Numbered from the stretch's first letter, positions 33,640 to 42,531 are shown. The stretch is 64,000 bases of DNA from CALIKS01 sp964440295 (GCA_964440295.1 CAYTRT010000001.1:1-64000); one strand, 5' to 3'. The notes: a model not told the origin generated them from the letters alone. Numbers and translations: made by a program.

Positions 33640-35814
33640 TTGAGTTCTGATTCTTCGAGAAAAGTCGTTCAATTAAGGGTTGCCGAGGCAAAGCAGAGAG
33701 ATATCGGTAGAAGAATTGCTCGAATAGATACTTCAGCGTATAGAGAACTTGACCTGAATCCCGGCGATGCCGTGGAACTGATTGGTAAGAGGTCGACGGT
33801 CGCCATAGTATGGCCGCCGTACAAGGAAGACGACGGACAAATGATAATTAGGATAGATAGCGAGATAAGAAGAAACGCAGGCGTTAGCGTTGGCGACTAC
33901 GTAAAAGTAGCAAAGGCCAACATCAAGCCAGCGACTAGAGTCGTCCTAGCACCGTTTGAAAATTTACCCTTCGTAGGAGACTTTTCAAGAATCGTTCGGT
34001 CTCAATTAATGAATATGCCATTAGCGAAGGGCGACGTCGTGGTTGTCCCAGTCCTAGGAATGGGGATAGAGCTTAAAGTAGTCTCAACCGCGCCGGCACC
34101 AATAGTCATGATGAGTGACGAAACCGTAGTGGAGGTCAGTTCTACTCCTGTCAAGAGAGTAGAGGAGATTTCGGGTATAACCTATGAGGACATAGGCGGG
34201 CTATCAGAGGAGCTGCAAAAGATCAGGGAAATGGTTGAGCTTCCTATGAAGCATCCAGAGTTATTCAGACATTTGGGCATCGAGCCACCTAAGGGCGTTA
34301 TACTTTATGGCCCACCGGGTACCGGTAAGACGTTGATAGCGAAGGCGCTTGCGAATGAGACTGGGGCATCATTCTTAACGATCAATGGTCCGGAAATAAT
34401 GAGCAAATTTTACGGTGAAAGTGAAGCAAGACTCAGGGAAGTCTTCCAGGAGGCGGAGCAGAGAGCGCCCAGCATAATTTTCATAGATGAGCTAGATGCC
34501 ATCGCTCCTAAGCGTAGTGAAGTGACTGGCGAAGTGGAGAGGAGGGTAGTTTCTCAGCTCTTAACACTTATGGACGGCCTGAAGGGTAGGGGACAAGTGG
34601 TAGTTATAGGTGCCACGAACAGGATCGAGGCTGTGGACCCAGCGCTCAGGCGGCCTGGAAGATTTGACAGAGAGATAAGGATTGGAGTGCCTGATAGGAA
34701 CGGTAGAAAAGAGATCCTCCAAATCCATACAAGGAGGATGCCGCTTGCTCCCGACGTAAATTTAGATGAGCTGGCCGAAGTTACGCATGGCTTCACTGGT
34801 GCTGACATCGCTGCTCTATGCAGAGAGGCGGCAATGAACGCACTCAGGAGATTCCTGCCCAAGATTGATCTTGAGAAAGATGTCATACCGGCAGAAGTAT
34901 TGGAGCAGCTGAAGGTAAGCAGGGAGGATTTTGCAGAGGCCTTGAAAACTATACAGCCCTCAGCCCTTCGAGAAGTTATACTTGAAATTCCAAACGTGAC
35001 TTGGGACATGATCGGTGGACTTGAAGATGTAAAGCAACAGCTAAAAGAGGCCGTGGAGTGGCCATTGAAATATCCTGAGGTCTTTAAGAGGCTGGGCATC
35101 AGGCCGCCTAGGGGAATACTGCTCTACGGCCCGCCGGGCGTTGGAAAAACATTACTTGCGAAGGCCGTCGCGACTGAGAGTGAGGCGAACTTTATTAGCG
35201 TAAAAGGCCCAGAGGTCCTAAGTAAATGGGTTGGAGAGTCTGAGAGGGCAGTAAGAGAAATATTCAGGAAGGCGAGGGAGACAGCTCCGTGCATCGTATT
35301 CTTCGACGAGCTTGACTCAATAGCGCCGAGGAGGGGAATCCACACCGATGCAGGCGTCACTGACAGAATAGTAAATCAGCTGCTCACAGAGATGGATGGT
35401 ATGCAGTCGCTTAAGGGAGTAGTCGTCATCGGAGCAACAAATAGGCCAGACATTCTCGACCCAGCCCTGCTCAGGCCGGGCAGGTTTGACCGAGTCATAT
35501 TTGTACCTCCCCCAGACTATCAGGCAAGGCTCCAAATCCTAAAGATACACACAAAGGAAATGCCACTGGCTCCTGATGTCAATTTAGAAGAGTTAGCTAG
35601 AATTACTGATGGCTACACTGGCGCTGACTTGGAGTCAGTCTGCAGGGAGGCAGCCCTAACAGCTGCGAGAGAGAACATCCAAGCAACAACCGTAAGCATG
35701 AGGCACTTCAAAGCAGCACTCGAAAAGGTCAAGCCAAGCATAACTGAAGACCTCAAGATAGAGTATGAGAGAATACTCAAGGACTTTAAGAAATCAATTG
35801 CATACATATCCTAA
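33640..35814 (+). CDS. cdc48: Cdc48/p97-type AAA+ ATPase
   Basis: A 724-residue protein with the Cdc48 N-domain (about 1-175: AEAKQRDIGRRIARID, then a double-psi barrel) and two AAA domains. D1 has Walker A GPPGTGKT (224-231) and Walker B IIFIDELD, followed by GATNRIEAVDPALRRPGRFD. D2 has Walker A GPPGVGKT (497-504), Walker B IVFFDELD and GATNRPDILDPALLRPGRFD. Both have arginine fingers and DE residues and look active. It unfolds proteins for the proteasome or other partners. The tail ends SIAYIS, which does not fit the HbYX proteasome-docking motif. The start is TTG at 33640. Confidence 0.96.
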   Translation: MSSDSSRKVVQLRVAEAKQRDIGRRIARIDTSAYRELDLNPGDAVELIGKRSTVAIVWPPYKEDDGQMIIRIDSEIRRNAGVSVGDYVKVAKANIKPATRVVLAPFENLPFVGDFSRIVRSQLMNMPLAKGDVVVVPVLGMGIELKVVSTAPAPIVMMSDETVVEVSSTPVKRVEEISGITYEDIGGLSEELQKIREMVELPMKHPELFRHLGIEPPKGVILYGPPGTGKTLIAKALANETGASFLTINGPEIMSKFYGESEARLREVFQEAEQRAPSIIFIDELDAIAPKRSEVTGEVERRVVSQLLTLMDGLKGRGQVVVIGATNRIEAVDPALRRPGRFDREIRIGVPDRNGRKEILQIHTRRMPLAPDVNLDELAEVTHGFTGADIAALCREAAMNALRRFLPKIDLEKDVIPAEVLEQLKVSREDFAEALKTIQPSALREVILEIPNVTWDMIGGLEDVKQQLKEAVEWPLKYPEVFKRLGIRPPRGILLYGPPGVGKTLLAKAVATESEANFISVKGPEVLSKWVGESERAVREIFRKARETAPCIVFFDELDSIAPRRGIHTDAGVTDRIVNQLLTEMDGMQSLKGVVVIGATNRPDILDPALLRPGRFDRVIFVPPPDYQARLQILKIHTKEMPLAPDVNLEELARITDGYTGADLESVCREAALTAARENIQATTVSMRHFKAALEKVKPSITEDLKIEYERILKDFKKSIAYIS

Positions 35815-35943
35815 TAAAACAACGATTTTATAGAAAAGCTTGGCCGTAACCAATCCCGCTTTTAGAATAGGGATAAGCAAAGTTAATTTAGAAGATTAAT
35901 ATCGTGCCAAGACGATAGATAAAAACAAAAGCGGTGGAGAAAG

Positions 35944-36630
35944 TTGATTATAGGCATAGTCGGAGGCACGGCTGGGCTTGGATTTTCTCTCGCCCTACGC
36001 CTTGCGGTCGCAGGATATGAAGTATTGATTGGGTCCAGAAGCATTGACAAAGCAAAGACAGCAGCGGAAGAAGCCAAAAAAATAGCCGGACAGCTTAAGA
36101 TTTCAGGCGACCTAAACGAAAATATCTGTGAAAAGTCAGACATAGTTTTTTTCGCCATTCCCTTTAACGGTCTCTACCTCACTGCAAAGTCTCTCAAGAA
36201 TAGGATTAACAAGAATGCAATTGTGGTTTCAACTATTGTGCCTCTCGAATCTGATCTGGGTGGTGGCTGGAAGTTTTTAGAGCCTTCTGCAGGCTCCGCA
36301 GCAGAGACCCTAAGCCGAATACTCGGCAGGGACGCCAAAGTTGTTTCTGCGTTGAATTATGCACCTGCGGCAGCATTCATGGATTTAGATTCTCCAGTGG
36401 AGTGTGATGTAATTGTTTGTGGTGAGAGAGAACACGCTATGCAGGTCATAGATGTGATAGAACATATACCGAATCTTAGAGGATTGTATGGAGGTGGGCT
36501 TGAAAATTCACGAATAACAGAGAGAATGACTCCCCTGCTGATATTTCTCAACAAAGAATATTCATCCGACAGGGCTGGGATAAGAGTAACATATATCGAA
36601 AAGTCGAGCGCGACTAGTGGGAAGAGATGA
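35944..36630 (+). CDS. npdG: F420-dependent NADP reductase
   Basis: A 228-residue reductase. The NADP site is IGIVGGTAGLGFSLALRLA with the GSRSIDKAKTAAEEA segment that recognises the 2'-phosphate. It continues with FFAIPFNGLYLTAKSL, SALNYAPAAAFMDLDSPVECDVIVCGE and a C-terminal dimerisation part with GGGLENSR. It moves hydride between F420H2 and NADP+. Together with the LLM protein at 42.5 kb it indicates use of coenzyme F420. The start is TTG at 35944; ATG of the next gene overlaps its stop. Confidence 0.92.
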   Translation: MIIGIVGGTAGLGFSLALRLAVAGYEVLIGSRSIDKAKTAAEEAKKIAGQLKISGDLNENICEKSDIVFFAIPFNGLYLTAKSLKNRINKNAIVVSTIVPLESDLGGGWKFLEPSAGSAAETLSRILGRDAKVVSALNYAPAAAFMDLDSPVECDVIVCGEREHAMQVIDVIEHIPNLRGLYGGGLENSRITERMTPLLIFLNKEYSSDRAGIRVTYIEKSSATSGKR

Positions 36631-38006
36631 CGTATATCCACGAACATATATTCAAAGCATACGACATCAGGGGCATATATCCAGACGAAATAAATGAAGA
36701 AGTTGCATACATCGTTGGGAGGGCATACGCCAAATTAACAGGCGGAGGTCGAATATTAGTAGGCAGAGACGTAAGGATAAGCAGTCCGACGCTCGCCAAA
36801 AGCATAGCTCAGGGACTGGCAGATGCCGGATCGGAAGTATATTCTGCCGGAGTGGTACCTACGCCAGTGCTCTATCTCGGCGTCGTAGAGCAAGGATTCG
36901 ATGGCGGCGTACAAATCACTGCCAGCCACAATCCTCCTGAATGGAACGGCTTTAAACTCGTCTTAGCTAATGGGGAGACTGTATCATCTGGTGCTGGGAT
37001 GGAGAAGCTTAGAGAATTAGTCTACTCAGAGATCGCTAAGAAGCCTTCAAGCGACACCGCATCCGTTAAGGAGATTGACATCATAAGTCCATACATAGAC
37101 AAAATTAAGAGAATGATTAATCTTAAACGTCCTGTGAGGATTGCCGTCGACTTTTCTAATGGCGCCTCCTGCATAGTCGGGAAAAAGCTGTTAAGAGATA
37201 TAGGGTGCGATCTGACTAGTATTAATGATCAGCCAGACGGGACATTTCCGGGGCACCTCCCAGAGCCCAACGCTGATACTCTAAGAGAACTCGCGGCTCT
37301 TGTATCTGAGAATAAACTCGAGTTTGGCGCCGGACTCGACGGTGATGGCGATAGGGCCGTCATAGTTGATGACATGGGAAGAATTCTCGATGGCGATCTT
37401 GCACTTGCCGTGTTAGTGGCGAAATCCGAGATAAGGGGAAAAGTAGTCTTTGACATTAGTAGCAGTTCAGCACTTGAAAGAGTAATTGTTGAGAACGGAT
37501 GTGAGCCTGTCGTATCGAGGGTAGGAAGGGCATACATGCTGAGAAAAGTCAGGGAAGTCAATGCGATAATTGGGGCTGAAAAGAGCAATCACATTTACTT
37601 CTCGGAGCTTCATGGCTTTGATGATGGTCTGTACGCCGTCGCTAAGTTTGCTGAGTTAATATCTAAGTCTGATGAAACATTATCAAAAATTCTCGACAAA
37701 ATTCCTCGGTACCACTCATCACCTATAATCACCATAGATGTGCCGGAGGAACTCAAAAAAGGAGTCATGGACAGGATTTCGCAATTTATGGAAGGAATAG
37801 CAGAAAAAATAGTAGATATTGACGGAGTTAAGGCATATTTTGGCGATGGTTGGATACTGATTCGCCCCTCAAATACGATGCCCCAAATAAAATATACCGC
37901 GGAAGCCGTAGATAGCCTCGCTCTAAAAAAATATCTGGACCTAGCAGAATCGTTAATTAGGAAGTCTATCGCTGATTTATTAAGAGAAAGAAGCAAAGTG
38001 GACTAA
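36627..38006 (+). CDS. manB: Phosphomannomutase/phosphoglucomutase
   Basis: A 459-residue alpha-D-phosphohexomutase. S100 in ITASHNPPEWNG is the phosphorylated serine. The metal loop is LDGDGDRAVIVDD, the sugar-binding loop is GAEKSNHIYFSE, and the phosphate-binding loop is IRPSNTMPQIKYTAEA near the C-terminus (IRPSNTMP, where the family usually has RxSGTEP). It interconverts hexose 1- and 6-phosphates for glycan and nucleotide-sugar synthesis. ATG overlaps the npdG stop by 4 nt. Confidence 0.95.
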   Translation: MTYIHEHIFKAYDIRGIYPDEINEEVAYIVGRAYAKLTGGGRILVGRDVRISSPTLAKSIAQGLADAGSEVYSAGVVPTPVLYLGVVEQGFDGGVQITASHNPPEWNGFKLVLANGETVSSGAGMEKLRELVYSEIAKKPSSDTASVKEIDIISPYIDKIKRMINLKRPVRIAVDFSNGASCIVGKKLLRDIGCDLTSINDQPDGTFPGHLPEPNADTLRELAALVSENKLEFGAGLDGDGDRAVIVDDMGRILDGDLALAVLVAKSEIRGKVVFDISSSSALERVIVENGCEPVVSRVGRAYMLRKVREVNAIIGAEKSNHIYFSELHGFDDGLYAVAKFAELISKSDETLSKILDKIPRYHSSPIITIDVPEELKKGVMDRISQFMEGIAEKIVDIDGVKAYFGDGWILIRPSNTMPQIKYTAEAVDSLALKKYLDLAESLIRKSIADLLRERSKVD

Positions 38007-38031
38007 ATGAACATAAGAGGTATGAGGAATC

Positions 38032-38685
38032 ATGATTCATGAGTTAAGCAAGCTAATCTACGAGTTGGCGTTTAACTATGGGTATCTAGGAGTATTTGTA
38101 ATTTCTATACTAGGAAGCTTAATTCCGTTCATTCCACTTCCCTACTTATTCATCGTAGTTATTTTAAGCAGAATGCTCAATCCACTTTTGCTGGGAACAT
38201 TAGCCGGCCTCGGTGGTGCGATTGGAAAGCTCACGTCCTACGCAATTGGGAGGACTGGATATAGATTACTTGGACAGGAAAGAAAGAAGCAGATGGACGC
38301 GATTAAGAAGCTAATAGGCAAATATGGTTACTTAGGCGTTTTCATCTTCGCTGTGACTCCCCTCCCAGACGATATTTATTACGTTCCGATGGGGATGGCT
38401 CGTCTTGATTTTTGGAAATTTTTGACGGCTAGCGCGGCTGGAAAGATTGTTCTCGGAATACTCACTGCTTATCTCGGGAGGGCATATTTCTGGCTGTTCG
38501 GCTACCTCGGAGGTGAATCATTAATCGACACAATTCCAGCAATCTTCATACTCGTAGCCATCACTGTACTGATGCTAAGGATCGACTGGGAATATGCGTT
38601 GAAGACTTATAAGGAATCTGGGATCAAGGGCATTTTAAGCAATCTCGGACTAGTTTTTTCATTAAACAGGAATAAGAAAGGGTAG
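38032..38685 (+). CDS. DedA/VTT-family membrane protein
   Basis: A 217-residue integral membrane protein of the DedA/SNARE-associated (VTT) family. Several hydrophobic helices appear (YGYLGVFVISILGSLIPFIP, LPYLFIVVILSRMLNPLLLG). The signature G-x-x-x-G with GKLTSYAIGRTGY follows, then KYGYLGVFIFAVTPLPDDIYYVPMGMARLDFWKF. Family members are lipid scramblases or transporters in membrane homeostasis. No direct substrate can be read. It sits 25 nt after manB, likely in the npdG-manB transcript. Confidence 0.85.
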   Translation: MIHELSKLIYELAFNYGYLGVFVISILGSLIPFIPLPYLFIVVILSRMLNPLLLGTLAGLGGAIGKLTSYAIGRTGYRLLGQERKKQMDAIKKLIGKYGYLGVFIFAVTPLPDDIYYVPMGMARLDFWKFLTASAAGKIVLGILTAYLGRAYFWLFGYLGGESLIDTIPAIFILVAITVLMLRIDWEYALKTYKESGIKGILSNLGLVFSLNRNKKG

Positions 38686-38728
38686 AAAAAGATTTCATAT
38701 GGGGGATCGATTTAATCAATAGATAGAC

Positions 38729-39973
38729 ATGTTAGGTAGGACGCTTAAGTCGTCTGAAATAGCAATCATCGACGAGAACTCATCCTACCTCGGAGTCGAA
38801 CGAAAATTGTTGATGGAAAATGCCGGAGCAGAGGTTGCCCGCTTCATCATTCAAAATGAAAAAGAGTTGTCATCAAAGATCGTCATAGTCTTTGCTGGGC
38901 CTGGGAACAATGGTGGCGATGCATGCGTTACCGCAAGGCATTTAGCGCCACATGCTAAAAAAGTAATAGTTGCATTAGTCGGCAGTGAAGATAAAATAAA
39001 GACATTGGAGGCAAGAACTAATCTGCAGGCCGTAAAAAACATGAAGATAACAATTGAATATTTCGTCATAAGTTCAATTAGTGACTTAAGCAAGTTATTA
39101 GGATCAACATCGCGCCCAGACGTAGTTGTAGATGGGATTTTTGGTACAGGGATAAGGGGGGAAGTCAGAGAACCGTTTAGGTCGGTTATTGAGTGGATAA
39201 ATAATTCTGGAGCCACCGTGTATTCTATTGACGTCCCATCTGGAATAGACCCTGACACTGGCGAAGGCGCGTTATTCGTCAGGCCTTCATTTACAATTAC
39301 TCTTCATTCGCGAAAGCCATTCATTGATATACTCGCTCGGAATGAGATTGGAGAAGTCATTATCCGTCCCATCGGTGCTCCAGTTGAGAGTGAATATATC
39401 GCAGGCCCGGGAGACTTAGCTGAAGTCTTAAAACATAAACCTAGTATTAAAGAAGTTAAGCTCACAGGTGGAACCCTAAACTTTAGAAGAGGGGTAAGTA
39501 ACATGGCTGGAAGACTAGGTATCTCGGTAATTGAAAGCGGTAGTGAGGGAATAGAGTTTGAATTGATAAGCGACCAATCCCTAATCTCTAATGTTATAGA
39601 AAAAATTAGAGGAAATGAAGCGTCCATATATGCTTACTATGTTGGTGCTAGGGAGAATATCATCAGTCTTGAACACGCGGAGAAACTCAAGAAACTAGCC
39701 ACCGATATGGGGAGGGTCGTCTATGAATGCGGAGGGCCGGACTACATAACAGACGGCGAAAGGCTAAAAATGAATTGGATAGAGCCGCCGATCACGAACG
39801 AGTACTACTTCGGATCTTTGATGCTGGTAACACTTTACTTCTTAAGCTCTGGCGCCAACATAATTCATTCTTTAGCGGCATCATCATTCCTGATTAGAAA
39901 GACTATAGGAATGGTAAAGCAATTAGACGAGTTTGTAGAGAAAGTCGTATCGATGCTTAAAACTTCTGAATAG
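38729..39973 (+). CDS. Nnr-like protein: NAD(P)HX epimerase domain with eroded C-terminal domain
   Basis: A 414-residue protein. Residues 1-225 are a normal YjeF_N epimerase domain: LLMENAGAEVARF, VFAGPGNNGGDACVTARHL, VDGIFGTGIRGEVREP and YSIDVPSGIDPDTGEG. The C-terminal part (about 226-414) sits where bifunctional Nnr has its ADP/ATP-dependent dehydratase, but it is shorter, and the kinase motifs (GSxxYxGA, N-AGTGDVLAG) are missing. Only faint remnants such as SSGANIIHSLAASSFLI remain. Epimerisation of damaged NAD(P)H hydrate is likely; dehydration is not. It ends 2 nt before the convergent presenilin-like gene. Confidence 0.82.
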   Translation: MLGRTLKSSEIAIIDENSSYLGVERKLLMENAGAEVARFIIQNEKELSSKIVIVFAGPGNNGGDACVTARHLAPHAKKVIVALVGSEDKIKTLEARTNLQAVKNMKITIEYFVISSISDLSKLLGSTSRPDVVVDGIFGTGIRGEVREPFRSVIEWINNSGATVYSIDVPSGIDPDTGEGALFVRPSFTITLHSRKPFIDILARNEIGEVIIRPIGAPVESEYIAGPGDLAEVLKHKPSIKEVKLTGGTLNFRRGVSNMAGRLGISVIESGSEGIEFELISDQSLISNVIEKIRGNEASIYAYYVGARENIISLEHAEKLKKLATDMGRVVYECGGPDYITDGERLKMNWIEPPITNEYYFGSLMLVTLYFLSSGANIIHSLAASSFLIRKTIGMVKQLDEFVEKVVSMLKTSE

Positions 39974-39975
39974 GG

Positions 39976-40839
39976 TTAGAGGATGAGCTGACCTATCGTC
40001 GCTAAAAATAAGCCCAAGAGAATTGGTATTGTTAATCCTGGTACCGTGCTGTGTCGTTTTAAAAACATGAGAGTGATGCTAAACCCGATAAATACGCCGA
40101 TGTTCGACAATAATGCGGGCCAAAATCCACTTTGAAAATAAATATTTGAGACTAGGATTGAGTAAAATACTAAATCGCCCAGTCCAATAGTCAAATGGTT
40201 AAAATTCACGATCATTCCTTTGATAAGCGCTATCCTGTCTCTTAGCTCCTCCTTTCCCAGCATTGAGAGGTACCCCTTCTTCACCATCAGTAAATCAAAT
40301 AAAGAAATTGCTAAGAGAAGTATTAGCGCTGTCACTGGGGGGAGCATTGAGCCAATTAAGACGCCTCCAGCTGCTGCAGTAATAGATGCCGACAGTAACG
40401 GTAATGCTCCTCCTCCCTTCCTAATCAGCCATGTCAATACTGCGGCCAAGAATAAGCAGAGAAGAGTAATCTCAGACTCTATCTGAATACCCAGCCTATA
40501 TGATAACAATAATGCATATAGAGTAAGCGAAAAGAATGAGACCAGTCCAAAGACTACAATCGAAATATATGAAGCTATTCTGGGCACGTAAAGGAGTATT
40601 GCTATGAAGGTCGTGCCTCCTATAGCTAAGATAATTAAAACTACAAGTGTATTTATGTAGGGAGAGGACGAGTTTTCCGCTCCGACTGTTGGCTCCTCAA
40701 CAACTACCAGCGGCGGCGATGGAGGGATCTGCACATTTATGAAGGACATTAAAATGATGAATGTCCAAATCGAGACCGATAAAATCCCAACGGCCATTAT
40801 TGCGTTTCTCTGCAACTCACTCAATAGTCTAATCACCAT
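39976..40839 (-). CDS. Presenilin/SPP-family intramembrane aspartyl protease
   Basis: A 287-residue polytopic protein with about nine hydrophobic segments. The two catalytic Asp motifs are recognisable: F181-D182 within AISLFDLLMVKKG (family YD) and G219-L-G-D222 within IGLGDLVFYSIL (family GxGD). The third motif is PGLTIP (267-272) instead of PAL. It matches archaeal presenilin homologues in length and order, with an N-terminal proline-rich loop (IPPSPPLVVVEEP). It probably cleaves membrane proteins or signal-peptide remnants. No substrate gene is linked; the signal peptidase is 30 kb away. ATG start at 40839. Confidence 0.8.
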   Translation of the reverse strand: MVIRLLSELQRNAIMAVGILSVSIWTFIILMSFINVQIPPSPPLVVVEEPTVGAENSSSPYINTLVVLIILAIGGTTFIAILLYVPRIASYISIVVFGLVSFFSLTLYALLLSYRLGIQIESEITLLCLFLAAVLTWLIRKGGGALPLLSASITAAAGGVLIGSMLPPVTALILLLAISLFDLLMVKKGYLSMLGKEELRDRIALIKGMIVNFNHLTIGLGDLVFYSILVSNIYFQSGFWPALLSNIGVFIGFSITLMFLKRHSTVPGLTIPILLGLFLATIGQLIL

Positions 40840-40915
40840 TTGTTAAGGCTTTCTTTACCGCTAAGCATCTATAGTAGAAATTAATAAATAGCTCATTTTT
40901 AGAGTTGATGTAGAC

Positions 40916-41293
40916 TTGAAGTATCGCCTGATGGATATTTTGGCTTGCCCCATTTGTAGAAACTTCCCACTAACCTTAAAAGTATTCCAGGTCGATAAGA
41001 GGTACGTCGTGAAGAATGTGATTAGGTGCGAGGTTTACTGCTCATACCATGGTGACAATGTCGAGAATATTTCATCGACGAAATGTGAGGAATGCTATAC
41101 CTACGAGATCACCGATGGGCTTCTCGTCTGCGATAAATGTAGCAGATGGTACCCAATCATTGATGATATACCAATAATGCTGCCTGACAGTCTGAGAGAC
41201 AAGAAGCGAGAATCGACGTTCCTCGAGAAATGGAAAGATAAAATACCTGAAAATATAATTAAGCATGGAAAAGAAAGTTACTCCGAGAAATGA
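40916..41293 (+). CDS. Trm112-like zinc protein with extra cysteine pairs
   Basis: A 125-residue protein resembling Trm112/UPF0434. Trm112-type ends are visible: LMDILACPICRN at the N-terminus (C11, C14) and LVCDKCSRWYPIIDDIPIMLP (C72, C75) at the other side. Between them two further cysteine pairs occur (C38, C42 and C57, C60), more than normal Trm112. Trm112 activates tRNA and protein methyltransferases. Its stop overlaps the next gene by 4 nt, so its partner may be the FAD-type protein instead. The start is TTG. Confidence 0.7.
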   Translation: MKYRLMDILACPICRNFPLTLKVFQVDKRYVVKNVIRCEVYCSYHGDNVENISSTKCEECYTYEITDGLLVCDKCSRWYPIIDDIPIMLPDSLRDKKRESTFLEKWKDKIPENIIKHGKESYSEK

Positions 41294-42216
41294 TAAACGA
41301 AGTAGATATAATGATCATAGGATCAGATCTGTCTTCCATTATCGCTGCAAGTTTATTGTCAAGGAAAGGATTCAGGGTTACATTGATTGATGAAGCTAGA
41401 AGGATAGGTGGAAATTGCTGCTACATTCCATTATCACTTACATGGTTGCGTAAATTAGGAATAAATGTAAACGACCCAAAGATTGTTAAAAGAGTAGTGG
41501 ATAAGCTAGACCTGTCTTTTAATTTAGCAAAAACTACTGTCCACTCAATTCTAAATTCTAAGATCGTGCTTTTAGACGTGGCAAACTTATGTGAAGACCT
41601 AGCAAAAGATAGCGAGATTATATTTCATCTATGGTCAAGATGGAGCATCACTGAAAAGACAGTGAATGAAGTCAGAGTATCTGTTAAAAACCTGTCTGGA
41701 GAGTTTAGAATTGTTAGTCGTCTTTTAGCCCAAGGCATGCCTGCCTCTGGAGAACTTAACCTAAAGGTCTCAACAGGATATTGCGTAGGCACAGAGATTA
41801 AAGATTCATTAGTAATAGATCGTTCGGGAATTAATCTATACATCAGGCACGGAAATTTATTGACCGGAGTCTTAGTCTCGCCTAATAATCTCTTCAGCAA
41901 CAGCATATCAACTGTTGAGCTTCCCTGGGGCTTAACGATGGAACCAAGTGCGAGCTCTGTCCTGAAGTTCGGCCCATCAGCAGGGCATGCTGTCCCACCA
42001 TGGGTTGGAGACTACCTCGTTAACTCGGCATTCATGGCGTCTGAAGTTGCATCGACTTACTTAGAAGGAGGAGAGGATGAATCGATTTTGCGAAAATACC
42101 TAGACTTCCTGAGCATGGTGAATATGTGTAAGATGCTCTACGAATACTCAATCAAAGGCAAGATTGATGAGCTTCCAGTCTCCTTCGTCAGTGAAGCCTT
42201 AAAACCGCTACTATGA
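41290..42216 (+). CDS. Rossmann FAD-type protein (GDI/phytoene desaturase-like), short and divergent
   Basis: A 308-residue protein opening with VDIMIIGSDLSSIIAASLLSRKG followed by FRVTLIDEARRIGG, the layout of the FAD-dependent amine oxidase/GDI Rossmann fold. The usual GxGxxG reads G-S-D-L-S-S, so dinucleotide binding may be altered. The C-terminal half has no readable catalytic motif, and the C-terminal FAD-binding GxxP segment (FGPSAGHAVPPWVGDYLVNSA) is only loosely kept. ATG overlaps the upstream zinc protein by 4 nt, so the two are translated together. The substrate is unknown. Confidence 0.6.
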   Translation: MINEVDIMIIGSDLSSIIAASLLSRKGFRVTLIDEARRIGGNCCYIPLSLTWLRKLGINVNDPKIVKRVVDKLDLSFNLAKTTVHSILNSKIVLLDVANLCEDLAKDSEIIFHLWSRWSITEKTVNEVRVSVKNLSGEFRIVSRLLAQGMPASGELNLKVSTGYCVGTEIKDSLVIDRSGINLYIRHGNLLTGVLVSPNNLFSNSISTVELPWGLTMEPSASSVLKFGPSAGHAVPPWVGDYLVNSAFMASEVASTYLEGGEDESILRKYLDFLSMVNMCKMLYEYSIKGKIDELPVSFVSEALKPLL

Positions 42217-42235
42217 ACTCTACCTAGCGAGTTGA

Positions 42236-42400
42236 TTAATTATAAACTTTAAACCCCATAAGCGGGGCGACTTCGTTTATGCATCTTCGGCAAAGATAGA
42301 GCTTATATTTCCTAATTACTCCTACGCTTGTTCCGCATCTTTTACACTTCGCCACTCCTTTTCCGAACTTCCGCATCTTGGGCTGCCTAGTCTTAGCCAT
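42236..42400 (-). CDS. rps14: 30S ribosomal protein uS14 (zinc type)
   Basis: A 54-residue gene too short for most ORF cut-offs. The protein reads MAKTRQPKMRKFGKGVAKCK, then RCGTSVGVIRKYKLYLCRRC, then INEVAPLMGFKVYN. Zinc ligands are C19, C22, C37 and C40, and the KYKLYLCRRC-x-x-E core is characteristic of archaeal uS14. ATG at 42400 is chosen; an in-frame ATG at 42412 lies upstream of the transcription start predicted from the TATA-like element. In most archaea this gene follows rpl5, but here it stands alone 3.7 kb away from rpl5, on the same strand. Confidence 0.95.
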   Translation of the reverse strand: MAKTRQPKMRKFGKGVAKCKRCGTSVGVIRKYKLYLCRRCINEVAPLMGFKVYN

Positions 42401-42424
42401 CGATGTTTTCATAACTGATCTATC

Positions 42425-42436
42425 TTAAAAATATTT
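42425..42436 (-). promoter_or_regulatory. TATA-like element of rps14
   Basis: The minus strand reads AAATATTTTTAA about 30 nt upstream of the ATG at 42400, consistent with an almost leaderless transcript of its own. An AT-rich match only. Confidence 0.4.
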
Positions 42437-42502
42437 GTTTGTCTCTGTAAAGGATGAATCAACATTACATGAATTACCCTAAGGCGGTAGATTGAAGTAC
42501 GT

Positions 42503-42510
42503 ATTTATAA
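42503..42510 (+). promoter_or_regulatory. TATA box of the LLM oxidoreductase gene
   Basis: ATTTATAA on the plus strand centred 26 nt before the ATG at 42532. The mRNA would therefore be leaderless, and no ribosome binding site is seen before the ATG. Confidence 0.5.
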
Positions 42511-42531
42511 TCCCAATATCTCGGGTAGTCA

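Noticed and set aside
34554..35360. Antisense ORFs inside cdc48 and other long genes
   Set aside because: They lie within strongly conserved genes on the opposite strand and show no independent features.
35853..35874. Hairpin ATCCC/GGGAT after cdc48 as a terminator
   Set aside because: Only 5 bp with a 12-nt loop and no following T run; archaeal termination relies on T-tracts, so it is not supported.
42236..42412. rps14 starting at ATG 42412
   Set aside because: The TATA-like element predicts a transcript starting near 42404, after that ATG, and the family N-terminus matches the start at 42400.
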